From Micropterix aruncella (taxonomy: Eukaryota > Arthropoda > Insecta > Lepidoptera > Micropterigidae): a DNA stretch of 64,000 bases. Position 1 is the first letter of the stretch, and every line of letters begins with the position of its first letter. The stretch lies in the NCBI GenBank assembly GCA_944548615.1, contig OX155961.1, positions 19,490,746-19,554,745 on the forward strand. Reading direction: 5' to 3'. The notes beneath the pieces were generated by a model. The model was not told the DNA's origin, searched no databases, and was given only the letters and a program-made list of their open reading frames with translations. Of this stretch, positions 35,078 to 46,267 are shown in pieces. Position numbers and translations under genes: made by a program.

Positions 35078-37433
35078 TATTATTACAGTTACACTAGGAG
35101 AGAAACGGTAAGCCCCGGACAAACGACCGGCTGTCGTTGTGTTAGGACAGCTATAGAGCCGCATGCGAGCGTACGCATTTCCACCCACTGAATTTTTCCG
35201 AATTCGATACGCTAGAGCGTAAGGTGAAATGTACGGTTGTCACTTTTTCGCATTAAAACTACCCACAAAATATAAATATTGGTAGACCGATGCCTTGTTG
35301 GGCCGAAATCACATTGAATTTTCGTCCTTTTGTATACCTTATGAATAGTATGTGTGATGAGTCAGTGTTTAAATCTATATTCGAACATGTTTGGTTCTAA
35401 ATCTGTTGACTTTGGAAGGTTATTAATAACTTTAAAATCCAAATACAAAAAACTTATGGATTTTAGTTAAACGAACTTTAGGGAGGGCTGCATTGGCTTT
35501 GCTTCGAGCGTCGTGATTATGTACGATCATGTTAAGCATACAATCGTGTACATGTGTTGTTTTAGCATACACTAAAATTCAGTATTCCGCAAACTTTTTG
35601 TATTCAAGGTACATCTACCAATTCAAGAAATTTCAAAGGTACGCCAAAGAAAAAAACAATGTTTTTTTAATATGTATTTATTATTAACACTAATATGATA
35701 TGAAAACATGTTTAATGAGAAATGTGAGCTTGCTTAAAAGAGCACAGGCGATCAAAATTCAAAGCAATCGTTGATAAGGCTGATCTCATCTTTTCGTCGA
35801 TCGTCCTCAGGCATTCTCTTTTTTTAAATATAATCGTAGTGGGAGTTGAAAACTCTAATTCGCAAAGTAGGCCTGGGAGAATGGTAAGGGGATTGCAATA
35901 GCACGCTTTGAAAGCAGTGAATACTCATTTTTTACATGCAGCCAAAAATGTGTTAGCTCTGTTTCGGATAATTTTAGTTTTAATGACCGATTAGATTTTA
36001 GCCTATAAATTCCTCCTAATAATTAAAATGCTATCTGCTAATGCTAATGGAAATGCTATCTGATAATGGATTTCGTACCCAGTCCATAGGTTGCAGGTAA
36101 GACTTAGAAAAATGGGAGTTCATTTTTTCTCCTAATAGCTCCAAATGTTTCATTATCAAAGCCTGCACTTTTTTTCTGAATTATCTTCACAAAACTTGTC
36201 ATTTTTCCGTGGCACACCAACTAATGACACATTTCACACCAGTGTGCCTCGGCACACACTTTGCGGAACACTGCACTAAATAACTGCGAGTGAACACTGC
36301 ACTAAATAACAAGACTGTAATTTTTACCAAAATAACTGCCGCAGTGTCCGAAATTGCCGATATCTTTTTTGAGAGTGTAACTGCTTCATAAATATTGTGG
36401 AAATTAACGTTCGTATTCTGTGGAAATCTTCCGATTTTATTTTTTCCAGCCCCATTTAGCTTCGGTGCATTCAGTGGAGTGCTGCTTAACCCCGCGATAT
36501 CACGCGACACTGCGAAGAGAGGGCAAACATCGGCGTTCCGCAGAGCAAGCGAACAAATGAAAGACCGCCTCGGCTCTAATTACATACAATGTTTGCATTC
36601 CTTGAAGCATTTGAAACTAATTACTGTCTCTATGTTGTTACTATGCCAACCCCCACTCGCTACCCACCACGCGTACCGACGCGCGATTATTACATGGCAA
36701 CCGAGTCAGCGGTGGCTTGCCAGAAAATTTCCACGTGACACGACCGACAATGGACGTTGTTTGGCAGGGAATTTTACAGTGAAACTGATGCTTTTTTTTA
36801 ACCGGTCAGCAGAAACGCTATCCTGGTACGTGATTTTTTTTGTAAATTAGTCAAACGAAAAATACGTTCGACGTACGGTTTGACGGATATGAATATTTTT
36901 TGTAACCCCTAATACCTACTTGCATTGAATTTCAATAACGTGAAATGGTATCTTTAATGGGATAAAGATATATGTAGCAAAAATGGGAGATAATAAATGT
37001 TAATTCATAAACATTCTCAAAGTAGCATATATAATAAAAGTAATGGAAATATTTTCCAAAATTTGAACTTCAGTAGTTTTTTTAGAATTTTAACTGGGCT
37101 GATGTACATAACAGCAGTAATTTATGTTGTGTTTTTTATGGATATTTTTTATTTTATTCGCAGACTGTATCAATGACATAGTTTTCAGATTTATCATTTG
37201 TTCTTAAATTGTTTTCAACGACCATTAATTTTATGATTATTTTGCATGTCACTGTATTTGATGACCCTTTTCCGTTTACTTTTAAATACCTAATTCATTT
37301 TTTTAAAAATCTAGAGTCTATCTAGATGATCACAAAACATTTATACATATTATATTTCATTTAGTTTAGTTCATGGACATAATTTTATCTCAAATATATT
37401 CATTATAATACCTACATATCATACCTAAAATTA
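35078..37433. other. Gene-free stretch
   Basis: Frames at 36199-36510 (-) and 36395-36850 (+) overlap each other, have no recognised domain and no repeat partner. The sequence at 36480-36740 is a little GC-richer and might be unique host sequence. I see no exon signals. Confidence 0.45.
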
Positions 37434-37690
37434 AAAAAATACGTGTGGCACTCGGGGACTGCCGCGGTTAAGCTATTGCATAGCATTTTTAACAACTTAT
37501 GCAATTACAATTATTTATTTATTTTATTTTTTCTGATATCAGATAACTGCGCTCTATCGGAAAACGCTGAAATTATTCCGAATCATTTGCGGCTGCGGAA
37601 GCAAATGATTCGGAATAATTTAAACGTATTCCAATAGAGCGCCGCGCACGATTTTTTTATACCATAAAGCAAAAAACACGGATTATTCGA
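37434..37690. mobile_element. Hairpin MITE/SINE-like element, family H, copy 2
   Basis: Near-identical to 13649-13915. The internal inverted repeat spans about 37549-37641: CGCTCTATCGGAAAACG...ATTATTCCGAATCATTTG pairs with CAAATGATTCGGAATAAT...CGTATTCCAATAGAGCG around CGGCTGCGGAAG. The right end abuts a family Q copy, which appears truncated there. Confidence 0.78.
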
Positions 37691-37694
37691 AAAA

Positions 37695-38287
37695 AATCGT
37701 GAGCGCAGAAGACTTAGGACAAAACAGTCCGACGTCAAGTTCCGCCACATTCCCTTAAGAAGACAACGCCTTGCCGCGAGATAGGCAGGTATGTTACTCA
37801 GCGGGCTGACACTCGAACTCTTACTACCAGTTGCAACCAGATTACTCCTGTCTCCCGACTGGTTACGAGTTCGGGGTCTCTTGCGCGGTCCTCTCCCTTA
37901 CGAAGCGGTGAAACAGTGTATACCGAATCTATCGCGGACCACGGCATCCTTTGCCCGGGTGTTCACCAGGAATCGGGTAGCCGATGGTCGTTTCAAGAGC
38001 AGTCGCCGTAAGGCGAACAACTACCCCCGCTCTATACGAGACAGTACTGTTTCCAGACTCCCCCGACTGTTAGTCAGAATGCACAATCGACCGTGTGACG
38101 CACGGTGCACAAACTTTCCAGGAGCGCCAGAAGATTGACTCCTGAGAGGAAACTAGCCCTCAGGCCAGAGTCCTGCCCGGGCTCGCGATTCATGCGTGGA
38201 GGCCGCCGGATGGGCGTTGACCCGTAAGTGTGACCGACCTTGAACAATGGGTATTCGTGGCAACTCCAACAGGGCCCATTAGCTCCC
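37695..38287 (+). mobile_element. Retroposon family Q, nearly full length
   Basis: Runs from the Q sequence GTGAGCGCAGAAGACTTA to the 3' terminus CATTAGCTCCC at 38287. About 75 bp of the 5' end are missing at the junction with the family H element. No target duplication was resolved here. It carries the only copy in the window with the Q open frame intact from ATG to stop. Confidence 0.75.
37791..38138 (+). CDS. Putative 115-aa Arg-rich frame of family Q
   Basis: Frame MLLSGLTLELLLP... through LPYEAVKQCIPNLSRTTASF, VFTRNRVADGRFKSSRRK and LPRLLVRMHNR to GAPED and stop. The same frame, with the same start and stop region, can be read in the copies at 42308-42977 (one frameshift), 55222-56047 (interrupted by an insertion) and 25066-25435 (5'-truncated, open to GAPEG). 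I recognise no domain. It is basic and could bind RNA, or the conservation may only reflect recent common ancestry of the copies. Nucleotide differences I could compare did not clearly favour synonymous sites. Confidence 0.3.
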   Translation: MLLSGLTLELLLPVATRLLLSPDWLRVRGLLRGPLPYEAVKQCIPNLSRTTASFARVFTRNRVADGRFKSSRRKANNYPRSIRDSTVSRLPRLLVRMHNRPCDARCTNFPGAPED

Positions 38288-39128
38288 CATTAGACATTGT
38301 AGCACAAGCGTCGTCCGCGCCGACTGTGCTGCCATTGAACTAAATTTGCATATGGCTGCCAGATGGCCGCCACTCCGCCGACGCATTTCAACGTTGATGA
38401 TATTCAAACGTTTAAGAAATGACAATGACAATGACAATGCGACCCGCGAATAACGCCAACCACGGGTATTTCCCGTAACGTATCCCTCTGCTCACTCACT
38501 TTGCACCCTATTCCCGCAATACCTTGCCAGTCGAAAGCGCGTCCACTGTTCCAACTCGGTATAGGTACTGTGCCCTAAGGCCCCCGATACTCTCCTCAGT
38601 ATTTCGTTGAATATAACTCCGCTGCGTTGCCGAGAAGAAAGTTCAACCGGACCAATCTGCAGCCAATATTAGCGTTAAGGCGCGGAAGCCACATTCGAAA
38701 TGGGTTAATGTTGCCTCTACCTAAAATCCGGACAGCGAAATCTGTGACATTATTCAATTTGCGCATTGGCCACTCGGAGCTCTCTGCTCTATGGAGTGAC
38801 GCCGAATGGCGTTCAAAGGCGATGCGGCACATTGATTGAACGGCCCTGCGGCCGCCGTCGATATATCGACATCGGCGTTAATTAAAACCTTTCCGGGATC
38901 ACCCTCGTCGCTTCTATGACATTGTAGCCCGCTTTGGGGCTTTGCATTGCGGCTACAGCGCTCTCGAGGGTCATTTAACGAAGCCCACGCTAACTACGTC
39001 GCCGATTATAATATTAGGTTACACGAGTTACAGTCGCGTTAAACTAAGTAACTGAGATTACTGTTTCTTCTTGCACCGATTCTTGCATTAAATAATGTGA
39101 GGATTTAGTCAATTTATTTATTTGTTTA
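38288..39128. other. Gene-free, partly GC-rich stretch
   Basis: Antisense frames at 38596-38839 overlap with no domain. Contains GACAATGACAATGACAATG near 38420. Possibly unique host sequence. Confidence 0.4.
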
Positions 39129-39822
39129 TCTATACTAATATTATAAAGAGGTAAAGTTTGTGAGGTTGTAGGAAGTAATCTCTGGATCTACTGAACCTAT
39201 TTTGAAAATTCTTTTACCAATAGGAAGGCACGTTATTTGTTAGGTCATAGGCTACATATTAATAAGAAAAATGAAGTCTTTTTTGTGGTAGTCGGATTTG
39301 CAAAGTAAGTCGAATAATAAACGGTCGAACGAAAACGTTTCTAACTAACGCTGCCTTAACGATGAGAGATATATGATTAAGTTCTAGAGAAAGTTGTAGA
39401 GCTTGGTAATGCCTACAAAAAAGTCAGCGACAGCATATGTCTAACTTTTATATTAAGGTCACAAAAAGTAGTTTATTATATTGCATAAATAATTTAAATC
39501 GTTAGGTCATGTTTATTGGTCATATTATGAACAATTATGAATTCATATCAAAATATATAAATTTATCGTCTCAAGTGTTTAAACAAAAGACATTTCCCCT
39601 TTAGTGCATATAATTTCCCTTTTACTGCATAAATGGTTAAAGAGATAAGACACAAATAAGAAACTCACAAGACAATACATACATGCATATGCAGTAAAAA
39701 TATAACCCTTCTTTTGGCAGTCAGGAAATAAATCATAGCACTCAGTAGTAACCGAACCACACTCATAATTTCATCACAAGTAAAAATTTTACCGCCCAAC
39801 AAAGTGGGCACGGGTCAGCTAG
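39129..39822 (+). mobile_element. Lep1-like Helitron, copy 4
   Basis: 694 bp, TCTATACTAATATTATAAAG after A to hairpin CGCCCAACAAAGTGGGC and ACGGGTCAGCTAG before T. Several internal deletions relative to 33852-34597. Confidence 0.9.
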
Positions 39823-39989
39823 TTTTAAATATTATTCAGAAGCAATATAGTCGAATCCAATTCGCCCTTGGAAATTACGTCAAGAGTGTACAAGTTTATA
39901 ATAATTGACTAATGTTGAGTCCTTATTTATGCAGTTGCTGTTCTATAAAAGAAATTATGGTCCAAAATTTTTGTATGAAAAATATAATT

Positions 39990-40260
39990 TTATTTTTATT
40001 TATTTATTTTACATACATTCAAATGCATGAGCACAACGGAAAATGAAATGACAATTTAGACAATTTCGTTGTATGCTTTTAAAGTTATATACACATCTGT
40101 CTGAGCCCAGGTTACATAGCGCATACATTAAACGCAAATGATTATCTTTCAATTGTGCTAATCAAAGAGCAGCCGAGCTCGCCTTGCTAGGCACCCCTGT
40201 GTTAAGGCGAGCTCACGGCGCGAGTCACACTAGAGTGCCACGGTTGTGTCAAGGAAAAAT
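39990..40260 (-). mobile_element. LINE 3' end fragment
   Basis: (ATTT)n-type tail at 39990-40012, then sequence with GAGCTCGCCTTGCTAGGCAC and TTAAGGCGAGCTCACGGC. The layout (short-repeat tail then UTR, minus orientation) is that of a truncated LINE. The family is different from those at 15164 and 54373. Confidence 0.45.
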
Positions 40261-40578
40261 AACATTTTTTACATAATTTTTATTTTTATTTATAATCATT
40301 ATTACTATTATTAATAATATTATTATTGTTATTATTATTATTATTAATAGTATTTTATTTTTTATTCCCTTTTTCAGTATTTTAACCAATTGTCTAAACC
40401 GCAGACTAAAATCTACAAGCGCGAATCCCCTCTTTGCCGTATAGAGGTGACTGTCGCATCGTATTCATATGCATATTCATATTTTGTATTTGATTAATAT
40501 TTTTTTATATATATATATAATTAATAAAACTATTGATCCCTATTACCTATGCAAAATTGACATTTTAATGAAAGTTGC
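40261..40578. other. Gene-free AT-rich stretch
   Basis: Contains (TTA)n-like runs near 40300-40350. No gene seen. Confidence 0.5.
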
Positions 40579-40850
40579 CTAATTCCTCTGCTGTAAAACT
40601 CTCGTGGTCATGAAACAATGAAAGCATTGAAGGCGTTTATTTAAAGTTGTTTTCTTTAAATAAATGATGTAAAGTTGTTTTGTTCCCGTGTAAAAAATTA
40701 TCAAAATTCTGGAAAAAATAACCTCTATTGGAGCAAGGTCTGGTAAGTACGGTGGGTGACCAAGAGTCCCCAGCCGCAACTCCTGCAACTTTGCGTCTGT
40801 TTGCAGTGAAATCTGTGGTTATACGTTGTCATGCAGAAGCAGTGGCTATG
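40579..40850 (-). pseudogene. mariner-family transposase C-terminal remnant
   Basis: On the minus strand LHDNV*PQISLQTDAKLQEL is followed by LGTLGHPPYLPDLAPIE. In Tc1/mariner transposases the second catalytic Asp sits in the HDN motif and the third in HPPYSPDLAP (the D,D34D type). Both Asp residues are visible, with one stop codon between them. N-terminal HTH and first Asp were not found, and no terminal repeats were identified. Dead fragment. Confidence 0.8.
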
Positions 40851-40989
40851 AGCAATCGACCAGATTCGGTTATATAATCACGAGCGACTCCATCATTGTT
40901 TACAGTTTTTAATAGTACACATTTACGGTAGCTGTATAGCCAGACTGCAGGAAGCTGTAATAAAAAACACAAGCGCAGGATGTCATATT

Positions 40990-42012
40990 TGAAAATGATG
41001 CAATTTTTTTAACTTTACCATGGTGGTATGGTATCGCAAACGAAAATATTTAAGAATAACAAACGACGAAAAGACAAATAAACATCTGATTTTTAAAAAA
41101 GAAAAACATTAACTTGAATTAAACTTTATTTAAATTCCAACTAAAACCCAAGTTGTCCAAGTTCAACGTGGCCAGTGTGACAAAACAGTAATTACATAGA
41201 TAAGTACCCAATATAACTAAACTAATGCTGACATTTAAAAAAACATAAAAAATAAAACAAAGATAAACACGAGATAATAGGGAGTGGCATTTTAAGCTTC
41301 CAACGGGATATACAAAAGATGTCTATCTCAGTAAGTATAAAAACTAAAATGTATTTTTCAAGTCCATTTTATTTATATTCTTTTTTGACATACAGTAGGA
41401 TTAATCATTTATAATGTATAGGTAGGTATACTTTTAATCGTCACATTAAAATAATATTCAAAAAATAAATAATATGATTCCATATAATATTCTCCCTCTT
41501 CCTCTCCCTTTCCATATCTGATATAGAAGCAAACAGCGCAGAGTTTATTCCTTCATTTACCTTTTTAGTGTCACTGCCGAAATGGCCATCGCGATACACA
41601 AAGGAGGAATGGCTCCAAAGTAACAATAAGCATTCCGAGCATCGCGAGTTGCCTTGCACTAATCTTTCTGGCAGTTTGGCTTTACGAGACACTAAATCGT
41701 CTCTCATCTCGCTGCCTTTACCTTCGAGAATTTCATAACGGGGTAACGCCTTTGGATATTTCGCAATATGCGCTTTACTACTCCATTTCTTTGTATGATT
41801 TTTGGTGTATTTTTGTGGCTTAAAAGCACAACGAAATAACATGCCAATTAAGTTTAAAAAATAATAACATCGAATATCTAATTGTATTTATTTATTTCCA
41901 GTTGGTAGGAATCCAGTTGGTAGGGATCACTACTCTCTTGAAATTGACAAATTGATTTTACATGATTTATCTTATATTTTATATTTTTATAATTCATTTG
42001 TGTACACATTTT
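40990..42012. other. Gene-free stretch
   Basis: The minus frame at 41441-41842 (133 codons, basic N-half) has no domain I recognise and no second copy. It could be a host exon fragment or chance. Confidence 0.35.
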
Positions 42013-42307
42013 AAAGGAGAATGCTACTATTTGTTCGAGCTCTGGTTCCACCCTCCAACAACAATAAGCCATATATCATATGAAAGGTCTATTTATGTTT
42101 AATAATTAAGTATATGACAGGTCTTCTAAATTCGATGTGGGTAAAAAAGTATGTACTGCAGTAAATGACGAACGCGATTCGTCTATTAGTGATTAGTTTT
42201 ACTCGGCGTGTCGAGTCATGACCGCTTTAGACGTTGGCTAACATATCTGCTACTGCCTTTGTCTCTGTCGCTCTTTTCCTTACATGTTCACATGTCACAG
42301 TGGTGCT

Positions 42308-42977
42308 GGGAGCTAAGAGGCCCTTTCTGAGTTGGCCACGAAGACCCATTCTGTTCAGGGTTGGTCACACTCACGGGTCAACACCCATTCGACGGCCTCC
42401 ACGCATGAAGTGCGATCCTGGGTAGGACTCTGGCCTTAGGGTTAGTTTCCCCTAGGAATCAACCTTCTGGCGCTCCTGGACGGTCTGCGCACCGTGCGGC
42501 ATAAGCCAATCGATTGCGCACTCTGGCTAACAGTCGGTTGAGCCTGGAAGCAGTACTGTTTCCTATAGAGCGGGGGTGGCTGCGGACCTTACGGCGACTG
42601 CTCTTGAAACGACCATCGGCTACCCTATTCCGGGTGAACAGCCGGCCAAGGATGCCGTGGTCCGCGATAGATTCGGTATACACAGTTTCACCGCTTCGTA
42701 AGGGGGAGGGCCGCGCAAGCGACCTCGAACTCGTAACCAATCGAGACACTGAAGTAATCTGGTCGCAAATGGAAGTAAGGGCGGGAGTGTAAGCCCGCTG
42801 GGTAACACTACTGGCTATCTCGCGGTTAAGGCGTTGGTATCTTACGGATTTGTGGCGGAGCTTGACGGTGTACTGTTCTCTCTAAGTCTTCTGCGCTCAC
42901 TCCAGGGAGATAGAACGACTAATCGTTAAAACTTCCTGAGGTGACGGGCTTGCCCGTTGTAGTTGACAACCCTAGTT
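42308..42977 (-). mobile_element. Retroposon family Q, full length, 14-bp TSD
   Basis: 670 bp in reverse orientation: GGGAGCTAAGAGGCCC (complement of the 3' end) to CCCGTTGTAGTTGACAA..., the complement of the 5' end. Flanked by GTCACAGTGGTGCT at 42294-42307 and 42978-42991. It sits inside the foldback element. A one-base deletion relative to 37695 breaks its open frame in the middle. Confidence 0.8.
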
Positions 42978-43010
42978 GTCACAGTGGTGCTAATGCCGAT
43001 AGCGTCCCAT

Positions 43011-43113
43011 CACATGTCACAAAGTCTTTTACGCTCTGCACCTCATGGGAGATGGAACTATCATTATCGTTAAAACTTCCTGGAGTGACGGGTTTGCCCG
43101 TTGTAGTCGACAA
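43011..43113 (-). repeat. Second, partial family Q 5' segment
   Basis: Repeats the terminal 100 bp of the neighbouring Q (ACGCTCTGCACCTCATGGGA, TGACGGGTTTGCCCGTTGTA, GTCGACAA). It is followed by a third TCACAGTGGTGC (43126). Either a tandem duplication of the Q 5' region with its flank, or an independent truncated insertion at the same site. Confidence 0.6.
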
Positions 43114-43485
43114 AACCACAAATATCACAGTGGTGCCGACTCGCTTCCACCTTAGAGATATGGCCCAATATTGACCAGCGTATTGCTCAACGTGTTGGCC
43201 AATGCTGTGAAAAATGTATGGGAAAGAGCGAGAGACAGCCAATAGCACATAATATGTTGGCTAAAGTTTGGAGCGGGCGTGACGCGATTCGCCAAGTACA
43301 TAAAACTAACTGCTATCGACGAATCGCGTTTTGGGGTCTATTGCCGCATATAACTTTTACCCACAACAAATTCAGAAAAGCTGTCATATAATTAATTATA
43401 GTATATAAAAAACCTTTCATATATGTAACATTCTTATAGCTTATTGCTATTGGAGGGTGGACCCAAACAGTGGCATTGTCCTTTA

Positions 43486-43861
43486 TTAAAAAAATGCTGA
43501 TATAAAAAAATACTTGCTGCGTTACCTACCTATTTTATAAATGAAAAATAAGTATAAAAACGAATAGTCAGTTAAAGTATTATTAAATTACAAATATTAC
43601 AAGAATAAAATTAACATCATGGCGCAATAAAATTAAATGGCGCATTAAAAATAGTAAAGGCCAATTTTATTATAATAATCCGTCTCTGATTATCAAGATA
43701 ATTAGATGTAGTTATATAACATTTAGTAAGTCATTACTTCTCTCATTCATTAGTTCAGTCATTATCCCTCTATATGAATGGTCGCACGACCCCGCCTGCA
43801 AGAAACAAAATTATAGGCTGTCCCACCGCTCGTGGCACGCGGTGTCATAAAACGTAGGAAC
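43486..43861. other. Gene-free stretch
   Basis: AT-rich, nothing recognised. Confidence 0.45.
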
Positions 43862-44370
43862 GGAGAAGCGCATATTGCGCGCTCCCTTGCACTTAGGGGT
43901 CTTACGGGAAGCTCTGCAAGACGAAGATCTAGTAAAGGCGCATGTATCAGATCGCTTAATAATTAATGTAGTCGACAACATTCATTCTGATGACGATGGG
44001 GAAGATGATGCGGATTTAAATTAAATTATATTTAATTTATAAATCTAGATATAATTATTTTGTTCAATAAAAACATGTTTAACATTTATAAATGAGATAG
44101 TTCCTATAATCATTGTCTTTTTCCTTCTTTTTATCCAACTCATTTGAAAAAAAATCTGCATGTTGTGGCATTTTTCCTAGATCTTTGATATATCTGGGTA
44201 AAATTTGGACCAAGGGGCCGAGAATTTGGTTCGAAATGAGCGGGAATTCAATATAAGCGGGTTCGATATATTTGGGAAAATTAGTACTATCGGCATAAGA
44301 AAATTCAAGGGAACGCAAAAAATGATCGACATAAGTGGGAATTCGTTATAAGCGGGTTTTATTGTGTAAT
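43862..44370 (+). mobile_element. Possible pogo/Tigger-like DNA transposon end
   Basis: A short frame LVKAHVSDRLIINVVDN ends in an acidic SDDDGEDDADLN and stop, then a polyA signal AATAAA (about 44067). Further on, GCGGGTTCGATATA and GTTATAAGCGGGTTTTATTG occur, the direct-repeat style seen near pogo/Tigger termini. No DDE residues are visible. Weak call. Confidence 0.3.
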
Positions 44371-44399
44371 AATATTTTTTTTGAATGTACTTGAATAAT

Positions 44400-44530
44400 T
44401 TTAGTTATGATTGAAAGTTTGACAAGCGTTGAGCACGATGATCCATCTGGCGGTAGGTAAAATATTTCGAATAAATAATATTTGCGAAATTTTCCTCCCG
44501 CTATTGCAAAATATTTCTTTGAAAAAAAAT
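44400..44530 (-). repeat. Short dispersed repeat, family T
   Basis: Reverse-oriented partner of 3555-3652 (GTTTGACAAGCGTTGAGCAC, GGTAGGTAAAATATTTCGAA). Confidence 0.6.
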
Positions 44531-45369
44531 ACATTTTTTTTTGTTTTTTTTCCACAATTTTTATTAAAAGTTGCTTATTTTCTCTTATTGATTCACCTAC
44601 TTTAAGGTTGCCGGTTTATTAAAACTCACCTGTATAACAGCATAAATATTCATGATACCAGATTAGGTGAAATATTACCTGCAAGATGTTAGCGATGATA
44701 GTGTAAACAAAATGCGATTTGCTCTTTTCTGTAGCCGAAATATTCTTATACAATGCCCTATAAGTATTTACGCAGATGTTATGGATAACCTTTCAAATAT
44801 TAAACATTAATATATTACTGTAGCTATTATCTTGTAATATTTAATAGGCGCAGTATCTAGTGAAACGGCTGGTGTTATCTAATCTAGGTTCCGCAGAGGC
44901 TGTTTGCAGACGCTTAAATATTAACCGCCGCGAAGCCGTCTTCGTCTCGAACACGACAGCAGCCGCTAAGCTGTCGTTACATGAATAATAACCTCCTAAT
45001 ATAATGCAAAACTATTCAGGCGAGCGGTGAATGCTATACACAGCTTATGCTAACCATGCTTCTGCTTCAAACGAATGCTACCGGATTAGCAGCGCTGATT
45101 ACAAACATACTCCGGGTAACAATACTAAATAGCCGCGTTCGCTAATCAACCACTGTTTGGCTTTCTCTGATGTTTGGATACAAGTTCGAAATTAAATGTT
45201 AACATTTCAAACTCTGTAACAGGGTAGTAGGCGACCACTGGATGCACCGGTCCTAGAAAGATAGGAAGCCACAAGTATACGGCGGTATTGTTTCATTCTG
45301 GTAAAGATTTACCAATTTATTTATTTGAGAAATTCACAAAAAATCAAATTTAAAATTTAAACATAACAT
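44531..45369. other. Gene-free stretch
   Basis: No gene or repeat partner recognised. Confidence 0.45.
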
Positions 45370-46267
45370 GCGCTCGATTGCGTTTCGTCTTGAGCCAAAA
45401 TCGCAAATTAGTTCATGTGAAGGAGACAGGGCAATACGTTAGAGCAGAATGTGAAATGAACGGTTTTCAGTTTTCCGCATTAAAACTACAGGCCGCAGAT
45501 GACGCAGCTAAATCTAACACCGCACAAAATACATTCGAACATATTTTGAAACTTAGTTCTATGGGTAGTCTTGATGCGGGAAAATCAGCGATCGTTCATT
45601 TTAAATTCCACCCTAACCTATTGCTCTGTTTCATTCGCTTGAACTCATATCCAATGTTAGGTGACAGAGAAACGTAATCGGGCCTGTGAGAGTGGCCACC
45701 CTTCACTAGACTCCAATTGATTGTGAGCGAAGGGTGGTTCTCATCAGTAAGTTTTCTCCGTTATTGAAAGTCGTTGTAGTTGAAGTTGAAGTATTTATTC
45801 AGAAGGTCTATGATCGGTTGCCAGTTTGTAACGCCATGTTTGTTATTTCGCCGGTGTGTAGGTAGTGTGGGCTCGAGGTGATGTCGTGGTTGTGTAGCCG
45901 AAGTGTGTAGCTTGAAGATCGCGTATATTATGCGTAGTTTGGTTGACTCGAAGGTAATGAAGAGCGCGAGTACTTGTTAATGCGCGGTTACTGTCCGCCA
46001 GGGAATGATAAAATATGTGTCGAATGTACTGCTTTTTATATGGTATGTAGTGATGCAATAGTTATGAGTGGGGTGAGAAATAAGTATGTCAATTCATATC
46101 GATCAGAAGAAATGACATTAGTCAGCGTTTGACTCTGCATAAAATGTCGAATTTAGTTGGAAATCAATTGCAGCTGACTCGTGTATATTCGAGCGTGTTT
46201 GCGACTTCGATTCTATAGAAATTATTTTTTTGTTGTGGGTATGTTGGACCGAGTCTCCAACAGGCCT
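45370..46267. mobile_element. MITE family M, copy 2, split by a solo LTR
   Basis: Left end GCGCTCGATTGCGTTTC at 45370. Right end GTAATCGGGCC at 45674-45684, continued by T at 46267 after the inserted LTR and its second TSD copy. Homologous to 22708-23006 along its length. Flanks CAT and AAT agree at two of three positions with the AAT TSD seen at the other copies. Confidence 0.75.
45685..46262 (-). mobile_element. Solo LTR, family L, 4-bp TSD GGCC
   Basis: 578 bp, reverse orientation (starts TGTGAGAG, ends CTCCAACA on the plus strand), flanked by GGCC at 45681-45684 and 46263-46266. Inserted into the terminal repeat of a family M MITE. No internal region. Confidence 0.9.

Larger units (their letters stand above)
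42013..43485. mobile_element. Foldback-type element with roughly 280-bp inverted arms
   Basis: Left arm 42013-42292 and right arm 43206-43485 are inverted copies with moderate divergence. Shared words include AAAGGA-AATGC, TCCACCCTCCAA, AACGCGATTCGTC, TTAGTTTTA and GTCTCT..CGCTCTTT. With the family Q insertion removed, only a short spacer remains, so the parental element was nearly a single giant palindrome of about 0.6 kb. No transposase frame and no clear target duplication outside the arms. Confidence 0.75.
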
